DNA from: Mariannaea sp. PMI_226
Taxonomy: Eukaryota; Ascomycota; Sordariomycetes; Hypocreales; Nectriaceae
Reading direction: 5' to 3'
Assembly (NCBI GenBank): GCA_024336345.1
Contig: JANFOG010000005.1
Coordinates: forward strand, 1,984,001 to 2,048,000
DNA: 64,000 nt
The position numbers and the translations under genes were made by a program. The notes below the pieces were generated by a model. That model had not been told where the DNA came from, made no database searches, and worked only from the letters and a program-made list of their open reading frames with translations. Shown in pieces: positions 44,924-54,384 of the stretch (positions are counted from its first letter, which is position 1; each line of letters begins with the position of its first letter).

Positions 44924-46992
44924 ATGTCGACTTTCACCGCCCTTAATGGGGGCTCCCCCAAAACATCAGATCCCACTGCCATGGGTGCCGAGAAGAGCAC
45001 TGCCTCGGACGAACGCGCAAACAGCACGGCCCCAGCTCAGGCTCGGCCCACTTCAGACGTCTCATCGAACCAGAGGTCAGCCCAAGGCAGCGACCGATCA
45101 ACGTTCCAATCATCAAATTATCCCGATGCCGAGAATGCTCACAAGCGCAAGCGCTCAGACTCAATTGAGGTACGGCGCGAACCTCCAGTTCAAGAGCGCA
45201 CACCCGAGACGACTTCAGCTCACAACCATACTGATTCCCGTGAGCCTTATGGAACACCTCAACGCGACTATCGCCATTTTGGCGAAGACCAAAGAGAAAA
45301 AGATGGATGGTACCCTCAGCGTGATGAACGTGGATATGACTCACAGCAAAACTCAGCTACTACTACTCAAGGCCACTCGGAGGAGCAAATTGGAGATGCG
45401 CTGCGGAGAGCTGCTGGTCAGATGGAACCCGCCGACTATCCCCAAACAAGCCCCGATGTTGAAGAGCGGTCGATTACCGTTTATGGAGGCCAATATAGCG
45501 AACAGAGACGGGATGGCGTCCTGCAACACGACCCTAAGAAACGAAAGAGAAATTTCAGTAATCGTACGAAGACTGGTTGTTTGACTTGTCGGAAGCGCAA
45601 GAAGAAGTGCGATGAGCAAAAGCCTGAGTGTGAGTCAATTGATCCAAATGGATTGCTTGTCGATGTGTGCTAATACGGTTTGGATAGGTGGAAACTGTCT
45701 ACGCGGCAGTTTTGTTTGTGCTGGATATCCGCCTCAAAGAGGCCCAGGATGGCAAAAGCCGGACAACAAGACCCCCGCAGTTCCTCTCGAATCTAAGGAC
45801 CCAAGCTATGTGCCTCCGGGTGCATATGGTATGCCACAACAAAGTCCGTACGGGGCGCAGCCGGTGAAGCGTGAACCCCTGCCCCCATATCGCGGCCAGG
45901 CGTTGAGGATCGACCCGCCACAGGGCCGCCCTCTTGTGACCGAAGATGACCGGCCAACGGCATCAACACTCCCCAGCGCGTCCTTGGCCAGTCCTGAAAA
46001 TAAACTCTCTGCTCTGCCCTTCACTCCAGGCAATACTTTTCCAACTCCCGTCAGCGCAAACACTCAGCCACCACCATTCGCAGACAGAATGCCACCCAAA
46101 GACTACCAGCGTGTGCCTCCTCTTCATGATCTTAGCAGACCAGATCCCGATACACCTCATCCTGGGACTCAGCTTCCTCAGATCAACATCCTCCATGCGA
46201 CGAGAACGAACAGCCCGGTACCGCCTCCGCCGCAGGCTCCAACCTCGAATGTCCAAGTCGCAGCCCAATTAGCCCTGTCCCATTCGCAGTTCCCTCAGAG
46301 ACGCACTCAAAAGGAAGAAATGTTGGCGGGAAGGCACTATTATCCTTTTGACAAGGAACTCTGCCTCGAACGTGAGCGATGTGCCGCTGCTTGCTGGAGG
46401 TTCAACAACTTAACCACGCCGCCAACGTATGGTGTATCTCCCGAGGAGCGGGCGCGCTTGTTTTTGGAGATTTTGCAGCCCCGCGATCCTGTGCGTATCG
46501 CGCCTAACGAAGCTTCCCCGGTTACAAACGTCGGCCGTGTTGGTAGGCATGTGGCTGTCGAGACGCCCTTCACTTGTGATTATGGCTACAATATCACCAT
46601 CGGCCATCATGTGGTTATAGGACGAAACTGTACCATCAATGATGTTTGCGAGGTCAAGATTGGCGACAACTGTGTGATCGGGCCAAACGTCAGCATTTTC
46701 ACAGCTGGTCTCCCTATTGATCCTAAGAAGCGCCAAGGTGGTCAGGGGCCTCAATTTGGAAAGGCCATCACCATTGAAAAAGACTGCTGGATTGGTGGAG
46801 GTGCTATCATTCTTCCAGGGCGAACTATTGGAAAGGGTAGCACTGTTGGTGCAGGTTCTATTGTAACAAAGGTACGTTGATAAAAACTTATGATGAGGGC
46901 CAGAATAAGTACTAATAGATCTCTAGGATGTTCCACCTTTCACTATTGTAGCCGGGAACCCAGCGCGCGTGCTTCGCGGCATAGCATCTTAA
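44924..46992 (+). CDS. Zn(II)2Cys6 DNA-binding protein fused to a maltose/galactoside O-acetyltransferase-like domain
   Basis: Three exons: 44924-45629, 45688-46871 and 46927-46992, introns 58 and 55 nt; 651 aa. Residues 1-210 are disordered. A binuclear zinc cluster spans about 219-246 (C-LT-C-RKRKKK-C-DEQKPE-C-GN-C-LRGSFV-C), with intron 1 inside it. After a Pro-rich linker, a maltose-acetyltransferase N-terminal (Mac) segment starts near 445 (MLAGRHYYPFDKEL, then ERCAAACWRFNN) and a left-handed beta-helix of hexapeptide repeats fills about 520-651, ending VAGNPARVLRG. This joins a DNA-binding head to an enzyme-like sensor. In active enzymes of the family the loop reads T-A-T-H-P; here it is T-A-G-L-P, so the catalytic His is Leu577 and the domain is probably not catalytic. 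Nuclear regulator by inference; ligand and targets unknown. Confidence 0.9.
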
Positions 46993-49735
46993 TAGGAAGA
47001 CTTTGAAGATGCACAGAACATTTCCATGATGCTGCTGAGCATTCTGCTGCATGCACTGGGGCTTGTGTATGTTTTGTGTGCGGGTGTGGGCAAAGCCGTC
47101 TGGCTAGAACAAATCCAGAAGAGCAACAACCAAACTCTCTCGAGACAAATAAAAAAGGAGCCTCGATAACACTAGGGTCGGGGTTCCGAGTTGAGTTACT
47201 ATGAAGTACGATTGTGCGTACGCCATGTTTTTTTATCATGTCGGGAAAATCAAGGGGGCCCCATCCCTTTGAAAACACTTGCTGGCTGAGACGCAGCGAG
47301 TGCCCTTGAAAGTTGGACACCAGCTCGAGAAATCGAACAGGAGTTGATGAGGTGGGATGGGATGGGTTGGGATGGGTTGGGATGGGACCAGGATTAGGAA
47401 ACGGATACAGGTTGGCAATGCTTGCATGTAGTCATGATTTATGATGAGGGAGATACGGAGTAAACAAGCCAGGCTTATGGCACTGCAGTGAGATATCCCA
47501 ATGTTATTGTTATTGTTTTTACTTCCCTGCAACTTGTGCCCCCCGCCCATTCCTTCTTGCTCAGCCCCTACTGTATTTGTGCAATAAGTCAGATAGTCTA
47601 AGTGATTTTTGATCACAAGTTATGCCGGTGATGGTTCGGAAGGCCTCGTGGAAGGGCCGCGCCGGCGCGGGCCTCTTGTTCCTGCGGCCTTAGTTTTTGC
47701 TGCGACCACCTCGGTAGGCCATGCGTGTCATGAACCCCGCCAAAACATGAACCGTTTCGGTTCGTAAGATATTGATTGACTGAGCAGGATGAACTTTTGC
47801 AGCGCCGGGGTCGGTTGAGGGGGAAAGGGGGGGGGGGCAAAATGTGAGGTGAGAAATCGGACCATAAAGCAGTGTTTGTTGCATTGACCAAGCAAACGAG
47901 AGACGATAAATGAATAAATAGATATTTTCTGTGACGTCTCCCAGCGGATATAGTTATATCAGACTCAAATATTGTCAATTTAGAAACAACTGGAAGTATG
48001 ATAGTGCGCAAAAGATAACGAGTACTCAACTGAGGCAAACAAAAGGTCGTACTTCTGGCACACGAAAACGAGAAACGGGGTGACAATACTTCCTAGATTC
48101 CTGCAGCTGGCGGCGAACCAGAACAACTACTCAATTGTTGTGCCAGAGGTCTTGTCTCGGTGGGATTTTGTACTCCGATTCTGAACCTGGGAAAGATTGG
48201 GTAGATCGCCTTTCTTCCTCAAACTCATGGCAAAGGAGAGTGTCAATAACGTCACTGCCAGACTCTCATTAGTTCAACGACTGTTCCCGATAAAATGAAG
48301 GGAACAAAGGGATAGACATAGACATAGTGCACCCAGTCTAGTCTTTTTCTGACTCAAATAATATCTCAATGGGGAATAATTCTGATATCAAAATGACAAG
48401 ATTATCAACAACGCTCACTTGCATCGAGCTTGGTCCTGGGGCTGCCAATAAATTCTCAGTCATTCTACGGGGCTCTCTTCAATGGCAAAGGCAGAGTTGT
48501 CCGACGGGCTAGTTTCGCAAATCCGAGGCGTATTGAGATTGCTTAGGATTTACTGAGATCTCGGGATGCTTGCCGATTATCTTTGAATTTGACACTGCAC
48601 TCTTTCCAGATGGTGAACGTATGCTGAAGGGATCTGCACACACGCTCGCGGTTGGCGAAAGCAGAGGCACCCTTTCAGTAAAGGGTTGTTGTCAAAGATT
48701 CTCACTGAGGTCTGTTTACGGAAAGCGACACTATGTTGTATCTGTAGACTCACTCATCATGGTAGCAACTAGGGAGTTGTGCAGCGGAAGAATCGAACTC
48801 GGAAACTAGTCTTCGTACATCCCACCTTTAGGATGAGTCTCTTGGTGAAAGTACAGATAGAGGTTGAGGAATCCGTAAAGCTTTGTCGTAGTAAATCGCG
48901 TGGGACTCCTTGAACTCAGCGCCAACCTTCCTTCCGAGGAACGGTGGGTGCAGTATATAGAGATTATTTGAAGCACATGGATTTGAAGATTAGGCAGTGC
49001 ACCATTTTATACTCCTCGCCTGTGAGAGAGGCACCGCGTGTGGAGTGAATACGGTAACATATGGGAACGTCACTAAGATCATACCCGCAGCTCCTTGTCG
49101 AGGGCAATGATCCCTTTGTACGGTTAAGAATCATCAGCTAGGACGTCTTGCATAGCCCGGCGGTTAATACGAACAGAGTTGTGATTTGATGCGTGAGGCG
49201 AGCACCAGTGTTGGATCTGTCAAGGGCCGTGACAGTGGCAGCCCAATTTCATCCTCATCTAAGTCCTTATCAAGGAGATTGAGCAGTTGGTCTAGACCAC
49301 TGGTGGCACGCCGAGCTGGAAGGATTGGCAGCATCTGAAGCCCTAGAAGCATATACCCATCATCCCATTCAGTGGAAGCTGAAGAGGTAAAGCACTAGAA
49401 GAGACGGAATGTGCAAGGCTGAGCGTACATAGCTTAATTTTGTCACATGGAGGGTCCCATTGCCTTGTACATCTTTACTTTCTTTCATTATCTTCGTCAT
49501 TTAGTGTACATAATATCGCTACCCCAGGTTCATCCGTCGTGCGAATATCGGGCTAGTTCAGTCGTTTCTGTCGTCTATTTTATTGTACATGTAGGTGTTG
49601 GCATTAATTAGCCGAGTGATGCGTGATGCGATATAAACATACAGCCGCTACACTGAACGCCAAACTTTTGGTCCAATTACGCCACCAATTCTCTATTGTC
49701 TTAAAGCAACCCCTCTCGACTGGTGTTTGGACTCA
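46993..49735. other. intergenic region between fusion gene and PPR gene
   Basis: About 2.7 kb flanked by convergent genes. It contains the 3' UTR of the fusion gene, a G-rich telomere-like array at 47353-47388, a GATACGGAGTA motif near 47452, a G11 tract at 47827-47837, and AT-rich sequence from 47900 to 48600. Short open frames at 48570-48809 (+) and 49164-49352 (-) have no recognisable motif. Confidence 0.5.
47353..47388 (+). repeat. degenerate GGGAT/GGGTT array
   Basis: Seven closely spaced GGG triplets separated by AT, ATGGG or TT spacers (units GGGAT and GGGTT). It resembles a degenerate interstitial telomere-like or G-quadruplex-forming array. Confidence 0.7.
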
Positions 49736-52171
49736 TCACCACGAATGATCCTTTTCTAACTGCTTCATGTTGGTATCGATAATCTTCTCCATCATCTGCA
49801 ACGCCCGGGTCTGATCATTCAACCGAGCGAAGGCCCGGAATGTGTAGCTGTCTGGTTTGAAGCCTGCAGCTTCCAGGTCTTGCAGAGTGCCCACTGTCTG
49901 AGACAGCTTCTGCATAGAAGCGTACCCCTTGACCAGCGTATTCCACGTCACATTATTCGGCTCAAGCTTGTGTTCGCGCAAGACTTGTAAAACCTGTTCA
50001 GCTAGCAGCTTTTCATGTCGCATGAAAAGCCCGTGGATCATGATGTTAAACGTAAAGAGGTTGGGCACGGGATGAACTGCGGTATCCTCGCTGCTGCTTG
50101 GGAGTTCATTTCTCTCATCTTCGTTCAACTTGGTCTTCAGAGAATCCCGCAGCATATCACCAAAGACTTGTAGGGCAGGGCGCAAGAGTGACCGGTGTTC
50201 CAGCATGGTCAGGATAAGGGTGTCGTGGATGATGCTCCCTTCTTTCTTGACTAGGTCGATTGCCCAGTTCTTCTCAACATCGGTCTCTTCTAATCGAGTT
50301 TTGAAAAACGACCAAAAAGTCATAATATCGTATGGATTTTGTAGACTTTTAATGTATGCGCGCAGCATAATTGCCAATGTCACTGAGTTGGGTTCTTGAC
50401 GGGACACGGGACCTGAGTCGAAGAATTCCTCCGCTATAGGTAGGATGGTGTGCGAAAAATTCCACTCCTCGGGAGGCCCTGATCTGAACTTCCCGAGGCC
50501 GTCCTGGCCACTTTGTTCCAGGATCAGTGGCAAAGTGTCTGGAAGGAGCCATTGTAGAGGTTCAAGATCGAATCTCTTCGAGTATACGGAAAGCAGCGGT
50601 GTAAAAACTGGCAAGGTCCTTATTGGTTGTTGTCTCTTCTCACGGCACTCCATCTCAGCGAAATAGAAGACAGAGTGCAGGATATTATTCAAGACATCCA
50701 CGTAGGGTACCTTGGCTGCCTTGGCAACATCAAGAGCTTGGCGGATGTTCGATGCCTTGAGACTGTGTTTGGCTCCCCGGAAGACTATTTCGTAACATCG
50801 TGTATCCAGGTCGGCCCCGTTCTCTGCAAGAAGAAGTGGGAGACGAATCGCTTCTGCAAGATCACCTTGCTTGCAGAGAGAGTCGACCAGAGCTGTGAAG
50901 CTGGCGAGGTTAGGAGCGTAACCGTTCTCGAGAAAGAACTCCATGGCTCGCTGAGGCGAGAAGGAATTCGACGAAGTGCTATCTGTATCTCTCACGTGCA
51001 GCAATGTTGTGACAACACTGGCAATAATGGGCTGATTAAAGTCGATTTTATCTGCACACAGACTTCGTAAGATCTCGTACGCAGAATCCTTATGGGAAAG
51101 GCTCTTTGCTAGGGTACTAGCGTATCGTAGACGTGTGTGCCAGTGCAGCTTCAGTCCAGTCTGTCGGAGAGTCTGATAAATTTCTGCCACCTGGTCTGTT
51201 GGAAGCTTTCCGGCCAGTAAGGCGAGGGTATACTGGCGCAAAGGTACATAATTCGATGGAAGGTCCAAAAGTACCTTGGCAATCAGATCCACGATCTCAT
51301 CGGCTATTGATGCTCGAACCTGAGGACTCTTAACCTCGTCAACGTTGATTGACTTGAGGTAGCAGAGTATTGTGTCGGCTATAGCATAGCCTGGGGGTAA
51401 AGGGTCCAGAGTGGCTGCCAATACTTGACCTGCTTTGTGAGGGCAACTGTGAAGCGTGGACAGCATGACATGAAACCACTGCTGTTCTCGAGCTTTAAGG
51501 TCCATTTCTTCCCATGCTTTGCGCATACTCGCCGTATCTTTGAGCTCAAACAACCACTTTCCGTCATCTTGCCAGGGTCGATGTATGGTGTTCCTTCGTT
51601 CCATGACTAGGTGCAGTTTCCGTTTCCAGGCATTAAATTGCCGTCTCACGGCTAATAACTCATCGCCTTGATATTGATGTCGAATGTATCCCCATTGCTG
51701 ATAATCCGCCTTTTGTTCTGGAGTTATTAACCATGGGCGCACTTTCGATGCCCTTGCAGCTTGTATGGTGGCTTTAGGTCGTCTTTGAGCTACTGGTTTC
51801 GAGGGTCGTTTCGAGTCCTTGGTAGAGGCAAAGGCATGCTTCTTGCTCTTCTTTGTTTCCCGTTTGATATCAGAGGGTTCTGCATCCTTAGGCGGCACCT
51901 CGACAGCGAAGAGGTCATTTATGCGTCGTGGGGGGGCTGCAGGACCCGAATCTTGGCTCGGGGAAGACGCATTTGTTGCCGATAAATGTTTGAGATCGAA
52001 TTGGGAGATAATTTGGGACCGGTTATCTCCAAGCTGTGACTGCGATGCAGTAGAGTATTGTTTCGTGGTAACCGTCCCTACCCATCTGTAATTTTGTCGC
52101 AGCGCAAGAAGGGCCGGGGACACTGCGGACTGGGCCTTCGCGCAAGCGCGGCATATATGAGCCACTGTCAT
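49736..52171 (-). CDS. mitochondrial pentatricopeptide repeat (PPR) protein
   Basis: Intronless. The frame is open from 52270, but the ATG at 52171 is preferred because it starts a presequence-like segment (Ala, Arg, Lys, no acidic residues, then RWVGTVTTKQYSTAS); this gives 811 aa. PPR proteins bind organellar RNA and control its stability, processing or translation. Repeats of about 35 residues are clearest near the C terminus: PNLFTFNIMIHGLF, EPNNVTWNTLVKGYASM and KPDSYTFRAFARL; weaker ones lie around residues 430-500 (YAPNLASFTALVDSLCKQGDL). The N-terminal third is basic and not repeat-like. Which transcript it serves is not determinable; budding-yeast orthology is usually unclear for such proteins. 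The gene is divergent from cwf18. Confidence 0.85.
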   Translation of the reverse strand: MTVAHICRACAKAQSAVSPALLALRQNYRWVGTVTTKQYSTASQSQLGDNRSQIISQFDLKHLSATNASSPSQDSGPAAPPRRINDLFAVEVPPKDAEPSDIKRETKKSKKHAFASTKDSKRPSKPVAQRRPKATIQAARASKVRPWLITPEQKADYQQWGYIRHQYQGDELLAVRRQFNAWKRKLHLVMERRNTIHRPWQDDGKWLFELKDTASMRKAWEEMDLKAREQQWFHVMLSTLHSCPHKAGQVLAATLDPLPPGYAIADTILCYLKSINVDEVKSPQVRASIADEIVDLIAKVLLDLPSNYVPLRQYTLALLAGKLPTDQVAEIYQTLRQTGLKLHWHTRLRYASTLAKSLSHKDSAYEILRSLCADKIDFNQPIIASVVTTLLHVRDTDSTSSNSFSPQRAMEFFLENGYAPNLASFTALVDSLCKQGDLAEAIRLPLLLAENGADLDTRCYEIVFRGAKHSLKASNIRQALDVAKAAKVPYVDVLNNILHSVFYFAEMECREKRQQPIRTLPVFTPLLSVYSKRFDLEPLQWLLPDTLPLILEQSGQDGLGKFRSGPPEEWNFSHTILPIAEEFFDSGPVSRQEPNSVTLAIMLRAYIKSLQNPYDIMTFWSFFKTRLEETDVEKNWAIDLVKKEGSIIHDTLILTMLEHRSLLRPALQVFGDMLRDSLKTKLNEDERNELPSSSEDTAVHPVPNLFTFNIMIHGLFMRHEKLLAEQVLQVLREHKLEPNNVTWNTLVKGYASMQKLSQTVGTLQDLEAAGFKPDSYTFRAFARLNDQTRALQMMEKIIDTNMKQLEKDHSW

Positions 52172-52584
52172 ATCTACCGATTGGGCGCTGGCCGGGAAGC
52201 AGCAGCCTGCATAATGCTCTGAATAGCGTGGCCGAGAGCAGGACGTTGAGTATACCGAGACGTGATGCACAGGTCGTCAAATTGGGCGTCTTTGAAACTG
52301 GAAGTTTTTCCGACGTCTTTCTTGGCGGGGACGGAGATCTACTGTGTAGCTGAGGGTCACTATTTTTGCAGGGGTGTGCGCTAGTTTTAGTGGAACTCGG
52401 CGCCTGCATCGCGGCTCTTCTCATCCCGTCGCCTTGGAATCTAGTGTATCACCATCAACCATCACCAACTCTGTTTTTCACCCCACCAAAATCTTGAGGC
52501 AAACGAACTTAAACCTCCCAAACCTCGAATCCACAGACTGTAACGGATAATTCTCAGCCTGAGAGGTTTCTGGCTCCTACCGAC
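52172..52584. promoter_or_regulatory. divergent promoter between the PPR gene and cwf18
   Basis: 413 bp between the chosen start codons of two divergent genes; both leaders and core promoters fall here. It is pyrimidine/purine mixed with no clear TATA box. Confidence 0.5.
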
Positions 52585-53208
52585 ATGTCAGCCTCTCACA
52601 ACTCGCTGAGCGTCGCGACCGACGACCGAAAAGCGCGGCTTGCAAAGCTCAAGAACCTCAAGAGAAAGCAGCCCACGGACGAGATCGTTGCCCCAGAGTC
52701 AGAGCGATCTGCATCGCCTCCCGTAGAGCCTGATGTGTCGAGATTACATGTATCTGGCCGCAATTACGACCACGAGACGCGAGGCCCAAAGCTAGGCTTC
52801 GAAGCCCCCCCAACCCTAGGTCTCGAAAAACCAACCCTGGAAGAGCAGGCCGCAGACGTAGAGGCCGAAGTCAGACGGCAGGCTGCAGAGGAAGCTCAGG
52901 ATGACAAGGGAATCGATTTGTTCAAATTACAGCCAAAGAAGCCGAATTGGGACCTCAAGAGGGAGCTGAACAAGAAGATGGAGATTTTGAATGCTCGGAC
53001 AGATAATGCGATAGCCCGTCTGGTTCGGGATCGCGTAATTGGTGCGCAGAAGGCTGCCGAGACGTCCAAAACAATAGACGGAGGAGATGGAGATGGAGAG
53101 GCCGCTGGCATGGATGGCGTGGCACTGGTAGAAGCTATGAGAGTCAGGGAAAGGGAAGAGGAAGCGGAGGAGCGACGAGAAAGGGAGGAAGAGGCATTGG
53201 ATGTTTAA
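52585..53208 (+). CDS. cwf18: mRNA splicing factor Cwf18 (CCDC12 family)
   Basis: Intronless, 207 aa. Cwf18/CCDC12 is a small helical protein of the activated spliceosome and the NTC-related set. The family signature is visible: basic N-terminal helix DRKARLAKLKNLKRKQ, the conserved RNYDHETRGPKLGF, then LFKLQPKKPNWDLKRELNKKM and RTDNAIARLVRDR. The C terminus is a Glu/Arg-rich coiled coil (REREEEAEERREREEEAL). Length is usual for fungal members. The stop lies only 113 bp from the convergent stop of the zinc-knuckle gene, so the two 3' UTRs probably overlap. Confidence 0.94.
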   Translation: MSASHNSLSVATDDRKARLAKLKNLKRKQPTDEIVAPESERSASPPVEPDVSRLHVSGRNYDHETRGPKLGFEAPPTLGLEKPTLEEQAADVEAEVRRQAAEEAQDDKGIDLFKLQPKKPNWDLKRELNKKMEILNARTDNAIARLVRDRVIGAQKAAETSKTIDGGDGDGEAAGMDGVALVEAMRVREREEEAEERREREEEALDV

Positions 53209-53321
53209 GAAGAATATTCATGTACGTTAGACTTTTCTTTTTCATATTTTCTCTCAGCGGATTCGGGTTTGGCGCAATGCGCTTCACGTTTGACACCTAT
53301 TAAGTCTATTTTGATACCCAA

Positions 53322-54384
53322 TTACCTCTCCTCATTCATAGCCCTGGTCATGGCTAACCTTCGACTGAAGGGACTCAAACTTCGCTCCCGCTCGTGGGCC
53401 TCTCGCCGCTGGTCTCTCGGTGGTGGTGGATTCCTGGTGTTCCGTCCACGGGAAGGGTTGTTATGGCCTCCCTTGGGGCCGTCCTGATCATCCCGACGTC
53501 GCTGTCGAGAATCGCGGTCTGGTGACCTCGACTCCCGCGCTTGCTCACGGCGTGAACCGAAAGCGCCCCTAGGCCCCGTTGAATTGTACGATAATTGTCT
53601 AGGATCCGCGTTCTCGCCATCTGAATGACGGGGCGGAGAATCTCTCATGCGATAGCTGGCGTTGCGGCCGCGAGAATCAGGAGAAAGGCTGTCTCGCGCG
53701 ATTGGCTGCTGACGCTGGCGCTGGGGTTGCGGGCTGAAGCTACGACTACGACTTCGGCTTCGACTTTGACTTCGGCTCTGGCTATCGTCATTACCTCGGC
53801 GGCCGCGTAGGCCACCTTCTGATTCAGAATCTGGACTCCTGCCTCGCTGCTGCTGAGGCGGCGGGGATATTGTCCTTCGTCGAGGCGAGGCTGACCCAGA
53901 CGCGCCAGTTGAGATGGTCGAAACCGAATCCACCGAGGCCGATCTTTGGCGTTTTGAAGTAGACGCGATCAATGCGTCGTCACGCTCCTCGCGTTCTCTC
54001 TTCCTGGCTCTCTCAGCTTCCGCCTTGGCAAGTTCTTGATCAGCGACTCCTTTCCTACTCAACCGATTAGTGAGATACAACATAAAAAAAAGGGGGTTTA
54101 CATTGCATACTTCTGCTCAAGTGGTTTGAGGGAATCGTTGGTGAGCTTAGGCACAAGCTTGGGGTTTCTGAGTTGCTGAGACCGTGATGGCCGGGAAGTG
54201 TATGGACGCTCCTGTGTAGATGCTTTGCATTCATATGAATAGTGGCGTGCATGCAAGTTAGTATAATCAAGGGAAAGAAGAAACCCAAAAAAAAATGGAA
54301 CTTATCTCTCTTTAGACATTTCTGACATTGGACGTTGGCAGGCGTAGAACGGGAGGGTCCGCTCCGACCTCTATAAGAGAACAT
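53322..54384 (-). CDS. CCHC zinc-knuckle RNA-binding protein with RS-like tail
   Basis: Three exons: 54306-54384, 54111-54246 and 53322-54054; 315 aa. Intron 1 (54247-54305) reads as an AT-AC intron and intron 2 (54055-54110) is GT-AG. With the AT-AC junction the N terminus encodes an intact CCHC knuckle (C-QK-C-LKRG-H-YSYE-C) at about residues 20-33, followed by a conserved KASTQERPYTSRPSR. This matches the ZCCHC10-like family. Residues 110-315 are disordered and rich in RS/SR dipeptides (SRSQSRSRSRSRS), Arg, Pro and Asp, like splicing and mRNP proteins. The role is inferred only: nuclear RNA binding. The joined reading frame (948 nt) is a multiple of three only with this intron choice. Neighbour Cwf18 is a splicing factor. 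Confidence 0.85.
54247..54305 (-). other. AT-AC intron (ATAAGT donor, TACTAAC branch point, GCAC acceptor)
   Basis: On the minus strand the exon AAAGAGAG is followed by ATAAGTTCC, a T-rich stretch, TATACTAAC, then TTGCATGCAC and the exon GCCACTATTC. The 59-nt intron thus starts AT and ends AC. The donor positions 3-6 (AAGT) and the TACTAAC branch site are of the U2 type, not the U12 type. The junction rebuilds the zinc knuckle exactly; no GT-AG pair in the interval keeps both the His and the last Cys. Confidence 0.85.

Noticed and set aside
52172..52270. 33-codon N-terminal extension of the PPR protein
   Set aside because: It is Cys/Ser/His-rich and precedes a good presequence start at 52171; transcript data could reverse this choice.
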